NCBI GenBank assembly: GCA_902493145.1
Contig: CABUOA010000029.1
Coordinates: 1-25,473, forward strand
DNA: 25,473 bases
Origin: an uncultured Collinsella sp.
GTDB taxonomy: Bacteria > Actinomycetota > Coriobacteriia > Coriobacteriales > Coriobacteriaceae
Reading direction: 5' to 3'
Shown here: piece after piece, positions 16,328-22,825 of the stretch
How positions within the stretch are numbered: the first letter of the stretch is position 1
Layout of the letters: each line of letters begins with the position of its first letter
Program-made: the position numbers and the translations under genes
Notes under the pieces: generated by a model
Seen by the model: only the letters and a program-made list of their open reading frames with translations
Database searches by the model: none
What the model was told of the DNA's origin: nothing

Positions 16328-17222
16328 CTTGGCCTCCTTGGTCAAACTGAATCATTTCACCAAGAATACGAGAGAGCTCTTCCTCGTCTTTAAACTCAAT
16401 CTCAATCTTATTCTTTCCACGCGAGCTCTTCACACGCACGTTGGTATTAAATACCTGACGAAGTACACGCGCAGCCTTTTTAAAAGACTGAGGCGTTGCA
16501 GGCCGCGGCGTCTTAGGTGTCTCTCCGGCAGAAAACAATGGAGCAAGATTTTCTGTCGCTCTTACGGAAAGGCCCTCCGCAACAACCTTCTCTGCAAGTC
16601 GAATTCGAGCATCCTCATAGGGAACTGCAAGAATCGCACGTGCGTGACCAGCAGTAAGTTTACCCTCAAAAATCATCTGCTGAACTACTTCGGGGAGATC
16701 GAGAAGGCGCAGCGAGTTTGTAATTGCAGAGCGTGACTTGCTTACGGCCTTCGACAATGCCTCCTGGGTCATACCGCTAGCATCGATGAGCTGGCGATAG
16801 CCCTTAGCCTCTTCGACGGGATTCAGATCAGAACGCTGAAGGTTTTCGATAAGAGCAAGAGCCAGCATCTCTTCATCATTAACATCTTTAATGATGACAG
16901 GCAGCTCCTCAAGACCAGCAAGCTTTGACGCCTGGTAACGACGCTCACCAGCGATGATCTCATAGCCGTTTCCATGCTTGCGAACCAAGAGCGGCTGCAA
17001 AACACCATGTTCTTGGATTGACTCGCTCAACTCGCGAAGTTCAGTTTCATTAAAGTGAATTCGCGGTTGATTAGGGTTGGGAACGATATCCTCAATAGGT
17101 AGTTTTGTTTCAGATGCGGCATTTGAAGCAGATGCAGCAGAACCACCGGTCTCATACTCAGCCTCTGAGACCAAAGCATTGAGTCCGCGTCCCAATCCAC
17201 CACGTTTCTTTGCACTAGGCAC
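16317..17222 (-). CDS. parB: Chromosome partitioning protein ParB (Spo0J)
   Basis: ParB is a CTP-dependent DNA clamp that loads at parS and spreads, recruiting ParA and SMC near the origin. The 301-residue length is normal. The N-terminal KKRGGLGRGL is the usual ParA-activating basic stretch. The CTP-binding boxes include IIAGERRYQA (GERR 92-95) and ENLQRSDLNPVEEA (126-139). An HTH follows at ~151-175 (TQEALSKAVSKSRSAITNSLRLL), then a C-terminal dimer domain. The start is GTG at 17222, overlapping the parA stop by eight bases (GTGCCTAG), with AGAGGTGAT upstream. The target sites are present 0.8-0.9 kb away. Identity is secure. Confidence 0.97.
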   Translation of the reverse strand: MPSAKKRGGLGRGLNALVSEAEYETGGSAASASNAASETKLPIEDIVPNPNQPRIHFNETELRELSESIQEHGVLQPLLVRKHGNGYEIIAGERRYQASKLAGLEELPVIIKDVNDEEMLALALIENLQRSDLNPVEEAKGYRQLIDASGMTQEALSKAVSKSRSAITNSLRLLDLPEVVQQMIFEGKLTAGHARAILAVPYEDARIRLAEKVVAEGLSVRATENLAPLFSAGETPKTPRPATPQSFKKAARVLRQVFNTNVRVKSSRGKNKIEIEFKDEEELSRILGEMIQFDQGGQDEE

Positions 17223-18015
17223 GCTTGATCACCTCTTTTGCAAGGTTCATATACGCTTTTGCACCCTTATTTTGAGGTGCATAGGTAATTACCGGTTCTC
17301 CAAAAGAAGGAGCTTCTGAGATTTTAACCGTACGGGGGATTAGCGTCTTAAATGCCTTATCACCAAAGTACGATTGAACCTCCTCAACAACCTGATTCGA
17401 TAGAGAAGTACGCGAGTCATACATGGTCATAAGCACACCATAGGTGTCTAAGCCCTTGTTCAGACGTGATTTGACCATCTTCATTGACTCTAGCAGCTTC
17501 GTAACGCCCTCGAGTGCATAATACTCGCACTGGATCGGAATCAAAACGCTGTCTGCTGCGGTCAAGGCGTTGATAGTAAGCAGGCCGAGCGAAGGAGGAC
17601 AGTCAATGAAAATAAAATCGAACTCGTCCTGAATCGGCTCAAGCAAATCTTTGAGGCGGGTTTCGCGAGCAATTGCGCTTACGAGCTCAATTTCGGCACC
17701 TGCAAGCTGAATCGTAGCTGGAATTACGAATACCTTTTTGCAATTTGTATCAAGAACAAGCGATTCTGCCGGCACATCATTCAACAATGCATCATAGATG
17801 CAGTGATCAAGGTCTTCTTTTTCAATTCCAAATCCACTTGTACTGTTTCCCTGCGGATCAAAATCGACAATCAGTGTCTTACGACCCTGCTCACCCAGTG
17901 CTGCTGCAAGGTTTACAGCCGTCGTTGACTTACCGACGCCGCCTTTTTGATTGATGATTGCAATGATACGCGTGTCTTTTGCGTTCTTAGAACGCTTAAC
18001 GTCGCGAAATCCCAC
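17215..18015 (-). CDS. parA: Chromosome partitioning ATPase ParA (Soj)
   Basis: This 266-residue deviant-Walker ATPase binds DNA non-specifically as an ATP dimer and moves ParB-parS complexes. The deviant Walker A KGGVGKST at 24-31 has both Lys24 and Lys29. The switch regions DFDPQGN and FIDCPPSLG are intact. A short basic N-terminal extension (FRDVKRSKNAKD) precedes the fold. The start is GTG at 18015, supported by AGGAGG four bases upstream. Three parS sites lie immediately upstream, between it and rsmG, so ParB loading may also affect its transcription. It is Soj-like by chromosomal position, in the conserved rsmG-parA-parB order. Confidence 0.97.
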   Translation of the reverse strand: MGFRDVKRSKNAKDTRIIAIINQKGGVGKSTTAVNLAAALGEQGRKTLIVDFDPQGNSTSGFGIEKEDLDHCIYDALLNDVPAESLVLDTNCKKVFVIPATIQLAGAEIELVSAIARETRLKDLLEPIQDEFDFIFIDCPPSLGLLTINALTAADSVLIPIQCEYYALEGVTKLLESMKMVKSRLNKGLDTYGVLMTMYDSRTSLSNQVVEEVQSYFGDKAFKTLIPRTVKISEAPSFGEPVITYAPQNKGAKAYMNLAKEVIKRA

Positions 18016-18054
18016 GGTCCCTCCTGGTGTGTATTAAAGCTGTCAAACGGAGGA

Positions 18055-18070
18055 TGTTTCACGTGAAACA
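18055..18070. promoter_or_regulatory. parS: parS site 1 (perfect)
   Basis: TGTTTCACGTGAAACA is the exact 16-bp palindromic ParB site. It lies 40 bases upstream of the parA start. Confidence 0.97.
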
Positions 18071-18093
18071 TTCCGATTCGATATCAACCGCCA

Positions 18094-18109
18094 TGTTTCA
18101 CGTGAAACA
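18094..18109. promoter_or_regulatory. parS: parS site 2 (perfect)
   Basis: An exact 16-bp parS, starting 39 bp after site 1. Confidence 0.97.
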
Positions 18110-18132
18110 CTGCAAGTTGTTAGTATCCATTA

Positions 18133-18148
18133 TGTTTCACGTGAAACA
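18133..18148. promoter_or_regulatory. parS: parS site 3 (perfect)
   Basis: An exact 16-bp parS, starting 39 bp after site 2 and ending one base short of the rsmG stop codon. Confidence 0.97.
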
Positions 18149-18149
18149 T

Positions 18150-18887
18150 CTAGGCAAGCGGATTCTTCTTTGCCATGCCATTTGCACGAGGCAATGAAAC
18201 GGATGCTGGATGACTCTTCTTAAATACAATAAACTCCCTGTGGCCCAAGCCCTCAGGCAAATCGATTGCGACATTCAGAAGCAAAGTGAAGCCGCAAATC
18301 TTAGCTGCTGACATGCCAGAAGCAAGCTCCTCATCCGAAGGATTGCCCTTGGTGATAACAAATAGCCCTCCGTCTTTAATGAACGGAGCCGCATACTCAA
18401 CAAGAATCGGTAGAGGAGCCAGTGCACGGGCGGTTACGACAGAAAACTGCTTCTTATGGCTTCGAGCATATTCTTCAAGGCGATCATGAACCGCATGAGC
18501 ATGTTTCAATCCAAGAGCATCAACAAAAGAATTGACAGAATCAACCTTCTTCCCAACAGAGTCAATATAAGTAGCTTTACGATGCGTGGTTATGGTTAAA
18601 GGAATACCAGGGAAGCCCGCACCTGTTCCCATATCGAGCAAAGCTCCCTCAGGAGCCTTATTGATATAGGGAAGCAAAACAAGTGAGTCGAGGATATGAA
18701 GTACTGCAGCATCTTCTACGTTAAGAATACGGGTAAGATTGGTTGTCTTATTTTTTTCCAGAACCAAATCCAAATGCTGAATACAGTTCCTCAGCTCAAC
18801 ATCAGTTACGCTCAAGGAATACTCTTTGCAATAAGAAGTTAGACGACTCAACATCTTGTCAGCCTGCTGATCAGTAAGTACTAACAA
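18150..18887 (-). CDS. rsmG: 16S rRNA G527 N7-methyltransferase RsmG (GidB)
   Basis: RsmG methylates N7 of G527 in 16S rRNA using SAM; its loss gives low-level streptomycin resistance. The SAM loop DMGTGAGFPG lies at residues 85-94, and NLTRI and VTARALAPL are typical of the family. I place the start at TTG 18887 (245 residues), because AAAGGAG ends six bases before it. The longer frame starting at TTG 18935 begins inside the T-run of the upstream terminator and has no ribosome site. The gene follows that terminator, so it needs its own promoter within 18888-18933; I could not find a convincing one. It heads the rsmG-parA-parB unit and is clearly AT-richer than jag and yidC. Confidence 0.92.
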   Translation of the reverse strand: MLVLTDQQADKMLSRLTSYCKEYSLSVTDVELRNCIQHLDLVLEKNKTTNLTRILNVEDAAVLHILDSLVLLPYINKAPEGALLDMGTGAGFPGIPLTITTHRKATYIDSVGKKVDSVNSFVDALGLKHAHAVHDRLEEYARSHKKQFSVVTARALAPLPILVEYAAPFIKDGGLFVITKGNPSDEELASGMSAAKICGFTLLLNVAIDLPEGLGHREFIVFKKSHPASVSLPRANGMAKKNPLA

Positions 18888-18933
18888 CGAAAGCTCCTTT
18901 CTGACAAAAATCAGTGTATCGAGAACTTTTGAC

Positions 18934-18965
18934 AAAAAAAGGGGACGTGGAAACCACGTCCCCTT
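18934..18965 (-). terminator. Terminator of the rpmH-rnpA-yidD-yidC-jag operon
   Basis: The perfect 10-bp stem GGGGACGTGG/CCACGTCCCC (18941-18950 with 18954-18963) has a 3-base loop, extended by A-T pairs. On the minus strand it is followed by seven T. It separates jag from rsmG. Confidence 0.92.
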
Positions 18966-18983
18966 AGCATAAGCTCGAGAAGA

Positions 18984-19553
18984 TTATCGAGCAACAATCA
19001 CCACATGGCGATCAGGGTCAGAACCCTCAGAATGAGTATCGACGGCATCATTGCTACGAAGTGCAATGTGAACCAGTCGACGCTCGTAGGCATTCATGGG
19101 CGGAAGCGAAACACTCTTATGAGTGCGGATGGCACGCTCGGCAGCAGACTGAGCCATGGAAGCAACCTTGTCCTGACGGCGACTCTTGTATCCCTCTACG
19201 TCCACTACAACCGGATACCTAAAGCCAAGTTTGCGGCTCACCAGCAAAGAGAACATAACCTGAAGGGCATCAAGGGTGCGACCATGACGGCCAATGAGAA
19301 CAGCAAGGTCGGGAGCCGTTACATCCAAAATCAGCTCACCCTCGTCGCCCTCATACTCATCGATAGGAGAGTTGGCGGCATCGAAGTGCGAAAGGATGGA
19401 ACGCAGGATGGAAATCGCAACATCGGCAATGGTGTCGAGCTCCTCATCGGTCAGCTCTTCACCAGCCTTGTAGCGCTGTGCAATCTCGGGATAATCGCCC
19501 GCGACCTGCGGGGCAACCTCCTCAAGCATATCCTCGATGATCTCTTCAGACAT
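18984..19553 (-). CDS. jag: RNA-binding protein Jag/KhpB (KH and R3H domains)
   Basis: This is a 189-residue cytosolic RNA-binding protein, the usual partner gene of yidC. An acidic N-terminal region (to ~70) is followed by a KH domain with the loop VLIGRHGRTL near 90-100. A C-terminal R3H domain carries the Arg-x3-His motif in YERRLVHIAL. KhpB acts with KhpA in control of cell division and elongation in some Gram-positive bacteria. It appears to lack the separate Jag_N domain seen in longer homologues. The start is ATG at 19553, with GGAG six bases upstream; a TTG at 19565 in frame lies before the ribosome site. It is the last gene before the strong terminator. Confidence 0.93.
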   Translation of the reverse strand: MSEEIIEDMLEEVAPQVAGDYPEIAQRYKAGEELTDEELDTIADVAISILRSILSHFDAANSPIDEYEGDEGELILDVTAPDLAVLIGRHGRTLDALQVMFSLLVSRKLGFRYPVVVDVEGYKSRRQDKVASMAQSAAERAIRTHKSVSLPPMNAYERRLVHIALRSNDAVDTHSEGSDPDRHVVIVAR

Positions 19554-19597
19554 AACGTACTCCAAAAGTTAGGTACCTAAATAAGATTGATATCCCA

Positions 19598-20368
19598 CTA
19601 CTTCTTCTTGTGCGGGCGCGGCTTCTTCTCTCGACGAGTGACCTCAACCTGCAGCGGAGCGTTCTTAAGACGCTCCTCCTCATCGGCCTTCGCCTTATCG
19701 ATGACCTTCTGCGTCACAAAAATCTGCTGGATAACCTGCCAAGCAGACGAGACGTCGTAGTACAGCAGAACACCAACGGGAAGGCTCCAGCCCATCCAAA
19801 GCATCATGACCGTCATGACAACGGCCATCATACGCATGCTCTGAGCCTGCTGGCCGGTCTGGTTGCGCGACATATAGAGCTGCGGAATCAGGGTCAGGAC
19901 GGCGAACAGGATCAGGCAAACCAGCGCAGGCAGTGCAACCATAAAGCCATCGGCAAAGGAAGCGCTCGGCGTGGTGGTCAGGTCGGGCAGGATGTTGAAG
20001 AACGAGAACGTGCCGTCGTTAAAGTACTGCGGCAGGTTGCGCAGCAATGTAAACAGGGCGAACAGGATAGGCATCTGAATCAGCAGCGGCAGACAGCCAG
20101 CCATGGGGTTGAACTTGTTCTCGCTGTAGAACTTCTGCATCTCCTCGGCCTGACGCTGGGGATCGTCGGCATGGCGCTCCTGGATCTCGAGCATCTTGGG
20201 CTGCAGCACCTGCATGCGAGCCGTCGACTTGGTCGACTTGAGCATGAGCGGCGTCAGCAGCAGACGGATGATGACCACCAGGATGATGATGGACAGGCCC
20301 CAGTCGACCGCAAAGGTCTGGATGAGCTTGAGCAGCTCGAAAAGGATGTTAACGATCCAATCCCACAT
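19598..20368 (-). CDS. yidC: Membrane protein insertase YidC (Oxa1 family)
   Basis: YidC inserts and folds inner membrane proteins, alone or with Sec. The 256-residue length fits the short Gram-positive type without the large periplasmic domain. The conserved Arg of the hydrophilic groove is Arg35 in VVIIRLLLTP. A cytosolic helical hairpin follows (about 44-85), then GCLPLLIQMPILFALF (~91-106) and further helices near 143-166 and 180-220. The tail is strongly basic (RREKKPRPHKKK), as needed for ribosome contact. No lipoprotein Cys is seen at the N-terminus. The ATG at 20368 has GGAGG nine bases upstream. It lies 29 bases after yidD in the conserved operon. Confidence 0.95.
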   Translation of the reverse strand: MWDWIVNILFELLKLIQTFAVDWGLSIIILVVIIRLLLTPLMLKSTKSTARMQVLQPKMLEIQERHADDPQRQAEEMQKFYSENKFNPMAGCLPLLIQMPILFALFTLLRNLPQYFNDGTFSFFNILPDLTTTPSASFADGFMVALPALVCLILFAVLTLIPQLYMSRNQTGQQAQSMRMMAVVMTVMMLWMGWSLPVGVLLYYDVSSAWQVIQQIFVTQKVIDKAKADEEERLKNAPLQVEVTRREKKPRPHKKK

Positions 20369-20397
20369 GTAAGTTTTCCTCCGATAGCGAGTGCCCG

Positions 20398-20622
20398 CTA
20401 GGGCACAGGGTCATAACCGCCGACGTGCAGGGGATTGCAGCGAACGATGCGCCTCACGGCAAGCCAGCAGCCTCTCAAAACACCGTGCTTCTCAATCGCC
20501 TGGACGGCGTATTGCGAGCACGTTGGGTAATAAATGCAGGCGTCAGGCAATAAGGGCGAAATAACCTGTTGATATATGCGAATAGGAGCGATGGCAACAC
20601 GTCGCAAAACGTGATTGCTCAT
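20398..20622 (-). CDS. yidD: Membrane protein insertion efficiency factor YidD
   Basis: This 74-residue protein has the family core YQQVISPLLP, YYPTCSQYAVQAIEKHGVLRG and RCNPLHVGGYDPVP, with the conserved Cys residues. YidD is a small membrane-associated protein that assists YidC-dependent insertion. Its ATG overlaps the end of rnpA by four bases (ATGA), giving tight translational coupling. Its length is normal and the assignment is secure. Confidence 0.95.
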   Translation of the reverse strand: MSNHVLRRVAIAPIRIYQQVISPLLPDACIYYPTCSQYAVQAIEKHGVLRGCWLAVRRIVRCNPLHVGGYDPVP

Positions 20623-20957
20623 CGCTCCTCCCCGGCAACGCCGGCGCGCTTCATAAGCGAACGCAACGCCTTGTCCATCTCCTGCGGCGAGGAAACCCTC
20701 GTCTTGGGAGTTGCAAACAAGATGATGTCATAACCCGCAACGGGAAATCCGCAGCTGCGGGCGGTCTCGCGCATCACACGCTTAGATCGGTTGCGCACGA
20801 CGGCACAACCGAGTCGCTTAGCACCAACGAAGGCGACCCTTCCGGAGTCGCCTTCGCCAACCGATTCACATATGGTCATTCGAATCAGAGGGTGATTGAA
20901 ACGACGCCCCTGACTGAACACATGCTCGAAATCTTGCCGAGACTTAATAGTCTTCAT
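20619..20957 (-). CDS. rnpA: Ribonuclease P protein component
   Basis: This is the 112-residue basic protein subunit of RNase P, which trims tRNA 5' ends with the catalytic RNA. The signature AVVRNRSKRVMRE (RNRSKR at 55-60) is intact, and the N-terminal SRQDFEHVFSQGRRF is typical. It starts 20 bases after rpmH ends and overlaps yidD by four bases. The RNA subunit gene is not in this window. Confidence 0.96.
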   Translation of the reverse strand: MKTIKSRQDFEHVFSQGRRFNHPLIRMTICESVGEGDSGRVAFVGAKRLGCAVVRNRSKRVMRETARSCGFPVAGYDIILFATPKTRVSSPQEMDKALRSLMKRAGVAGEER

Positions 20958-20977
20958 GCGAGATGTGTGTATCGCTG

Positions 20978-21112
20978 CTAGACAGTGAGACGCTTGCGGC
21001 CCTTGGCACGACGACGGGCGAGCACGGCACGACCACCCTTAGTGGCCATACGGGCACGGAAGCCATGGGTCTTGGCACGCTTACGCTTATTAGGCTGATA
21101 CGTACGCTTCAT
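20978..21112 (-). CDS. rpmH: 50S ribosomal protein L34
   Basis: This 44-residue protein (MKRTYQPNKRKRAKTHGFRA to KGRKRLTV) matches L34 along its whole length. The start is ATG at 21112, preceded by AGGAGG eight bases upstream. The open frame extends 20 codons further but that part is leader sequence. It is the first gene of the rnpA-yidD-yidC-jag transcript. Confidence 0.97.
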   Translation of the reverse strand: MKRTYQPNKRKRAKTHGFRARMATKGGRAVLARRRAKGRKRLTV

Positions 21113-21184
21113 CTTAAGTTCCTCCTGCTGCATTTCGAGTGTCCGCGGGGACGCGGACGCAGATATAGACACGTGAGCTTGAAG

Positions 21185-21214
21185 ATTGTAGGGAAATCAA
21201 TGTTCAAATGTCAA
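21185..21214 (-). promoter_or_regulatory. Promoter of the rpmH operon
   Basis: On the minus strand a perfect TTGACA (21214-21209) and TACAAT (21190-21185) are separated by 18 bases. The start point would be near 21178, giving a leader of about 65 bases before rpmH. Confidence 0.85.
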
Positions 21215-21311
21215 GAAATCAAAGGTAAAAGGTTGCGCAGTTCACACGGTTCCCCCATAAGCACAACCGAAATTTGCGCCTCATGGCAACCTTTCACGAT
21301 ATTTCATCGAG

Positions 21312-21394
21312 TTTTCAACAGGTCATGTTGGCAATGTTGAGAACTTTTCGCCCGTTTTCCAAAGTTTTCAACAAGTTTTGAAAAGTTGTCGAAA
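21312..21394. promoter_or_regulatory. Cluster of DnaA-box-like 9-mers upstream of the dnaA operon
   Basis: TTTTCAACA occurs at 21312-21320 and 21365-21373 (plus). Its variant TTCTCAACA lies at 21335-21343 (minus), and the related TTGTCGAAA at 21386-21394. The 285-base gap between rpmH and the GHKL gene otherwise holds only the rpmH promoter. The boxes are placed to let DnaA repress its own operon or to form part of a bipartite origin. The assignment as DnaA boxes is inferred from position and recurrence. Confidence 0.6.
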
Positions 21395-21457
21395 GATGAG
21401 AAACGTTGCACGGTGAGCTACTATTTGTTCGAAACCTTTTGAAAGATTGCGAGCGGC

Positions 21458-22810
21458 ATGTCTGACGACTTTTACACCATGGTCGATTCCGGAGACCCGG
21501 CACCCGACAACGAGCACATCACCGGCGTGCGCGAAGAGCGTGCGGAAGGCGAGCAGACGACCACGCAGGCGCCAAAAGCCATGTACGCCGCGCGCATCGC
21601 CGTCTATGACGACATGCTGTCGACACCGCGGGTGATCGTCATTGATCCGCAAGATGTCCGCACGTATTTGGAAGAGACGACCAACACCGTCTACCAGTGC
21701 ATGAAAGAACAAGGTGGCCATATCTCGCTCATGGTCATCCGCGAGATTGTCGAAAACTTTATCCACGCACACTTTGCCGAGCCCATCATCTCGATTCTGG
21801 ACGGCGGAGACACCATCCGCTTTGCTGACCAAGGACCCGGCATCGACGACAAGGAACGTGCTTTCGACTTTGGCGTTACCAGCGCAAACAGCAAGATGAA
21901 GCGCTATATCCGTGGAACCGGAGCAGGGTTTCCCATGGTGCAGGAGTATTTGGAAAACGCCGGCGGTGCCGTATCCATCGAGGACAACATGGGCAACGGC
22001 ACCGTGGTTACGGTAAGCCTGAACCCTAAACGCGTGCAGGAAATCGAGCGTGCCGGCGGACGCGGCGCTGCCGTGCGGCCCGAGACGGAGCAGCCCACAT
22101 ATCCCCTGCCGGGAGCTTTTGCGCAGCAGCCCGTGGCAACGCAGCAGATGCAGCCCCCCGTGGGACAGATGCAGCAGCCCGGAATGCTTCCCACACAAGA
22201 ACCCCAGGCGGCATCTATGTCGATGCCGCCAAACATGCCAGAGGCCATGCCACTGGCTGATCAGGATGCAGCAGCAATGCAGCAGGCGACGGGGGCGCCG
22301 GGTGGCCAGCAAATGGGCTATCAGCCGTACCAACAGGGATATCTATATCAGCAGATGCCGCCACTGGGGTATGGCCAGCAGTTCCCGCAGCAGTACCAGC
22401 AGAGATATCAGCAGCCGTACCAGCAGATGCCGCAGCAGCAGTACAACCCCTGGGCCCAGCAGACGCCTCCGCAGCCTTACCAACAGTGGCCTCAAAGTTT
22501 TCAACAGCAAATGCCGCCGATGCAGAGTTCTCAACAACCAGCAGCTCAAATGATGTATCCTAATGCAGTAAATCAGTATGCACAGCCACAACCGGACGTG
22601 TTCGTAAGCGATCGCGGCAACGCCGCGCTGGGCTATCTGGCGCAAAATCAAGCGTGCGGCGCAACCGATCTTGCGAGGGCGTTTGGAAACTCGGCCCCCA
22701 CTTGGTCACGCACGCTCAATGACTTGGCGCAGGCCGGCTTGGTCATCAAGCATGGCCAGAAATACCATCTGACCGAACTCGGCGCCGCTCGCGTGCGAGC
22801 TCAGAGCTAA
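21458..22810 (+). CDS. GHKL-type ATPase with Gln/Pro-rich linker and C-terminal winged helix
   Basis: This is a 450-residue protein. Residues ~55-190 form a GHKL/HATPase_c fold: N-box REIVENF (95-101), G1 box FADQGPGID (122-130), G2 box GTGAGF (153-158), and a closing NGTVVTVSL strand. No histidine-kinase dimerisation or receiver domain is present, so it is not a standard sensor kinase. Residues ~205-380 are a disordered Gln/Pro/Met/Tyr-rich linker with many YQQ repeats. Residues ~381-450 resemble a winged helix (ATDLARAFGNSAPTWSRTLNDLAQAGLV...YHLTELG). The gene ends 15 bases before dnaA, so both are probably co-transcribed. No clear Shine-Dalgarno precedes the ATG. Two DnaA-box-like 9-mers lie in the linker-coding part. 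The function is unknown; an ATP-controlled DNA-binding regulator of initiation is a guess from context. Confidence 0.8.
   Translation: MSDDFYTMVDSGDPAPDNEHITGVREERAEGEQTTTQAPKAMYAARIAVYDDMLSTPRVIVIDPQDVRTYLEETTNTVYQCMKEQGGHISLMVIREIVENFIHAHFAEPIISILDGGDTIRFADQGPGIDDKERAFDFGVTSANSKMKRYIRGTGAGFPMVQEYLENAGGAVSIEDNMGNGTVVTVSLNPKRVQEIERAGGRGAAVRPETEQPTYPLPGAFAQQPVATQQMQPPVGQMQQPGMLPTQEPQAASMSMPPNMPEAMPLADQDAAAMQQATGAPGGQQMGYQPYQQGYLYQQMPPLGYGQQFPQQYQQRYQQPYQQMPQQQYNPWAQQTPPQPYQQWPQSFQQQMPPMQSSQQPAAQMMYPNAVNQYAQPQPDVFVSDRGNAALGYLAQNQACGATDLARAFGNSAPTWSRTLNDLAQAGLVIKHGQKYHLTELGAARVRAQS
22498..22536 (+). promoter_or_regulatory. DnaA-box-like 9-mers inside the GHKL gene
   Basis: TTTTCAACA at 22498-22506 and TTCTCAACA at 22528-22536 repeat exactly the 9-mers found upstream at 21312, 21335 and 21365. 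They lie within coding sequence for the Gln-rich linker, so the CAA/CAG codon bias could produce part of the match by chance. Confidence 0.4.
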
Positions 22811-22825
22811 AGAACGGGAGAGACA

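Noticed and set aside
18888..18935. 16-codon extension of rsmG to TTG 18935
   Set aside because: That start falls in the T-run of the jag terminator without a ribosome site; TTG 18887 has AAAGGAG at the right distance.
21419..21424. TACTAT as a -10 element for the GHKL-dnaA operon
   Set aside because: No acceptable -35 lies 16-18 bases upstream, so I did not list it as a promoter.
22080..22600. CRISPR-like or satellite repeat in the CAG-rich stretch
   Set aside because: The repetition follows codons of a Gln/Pro-rich linker, with no constant repeat and spacer structure.
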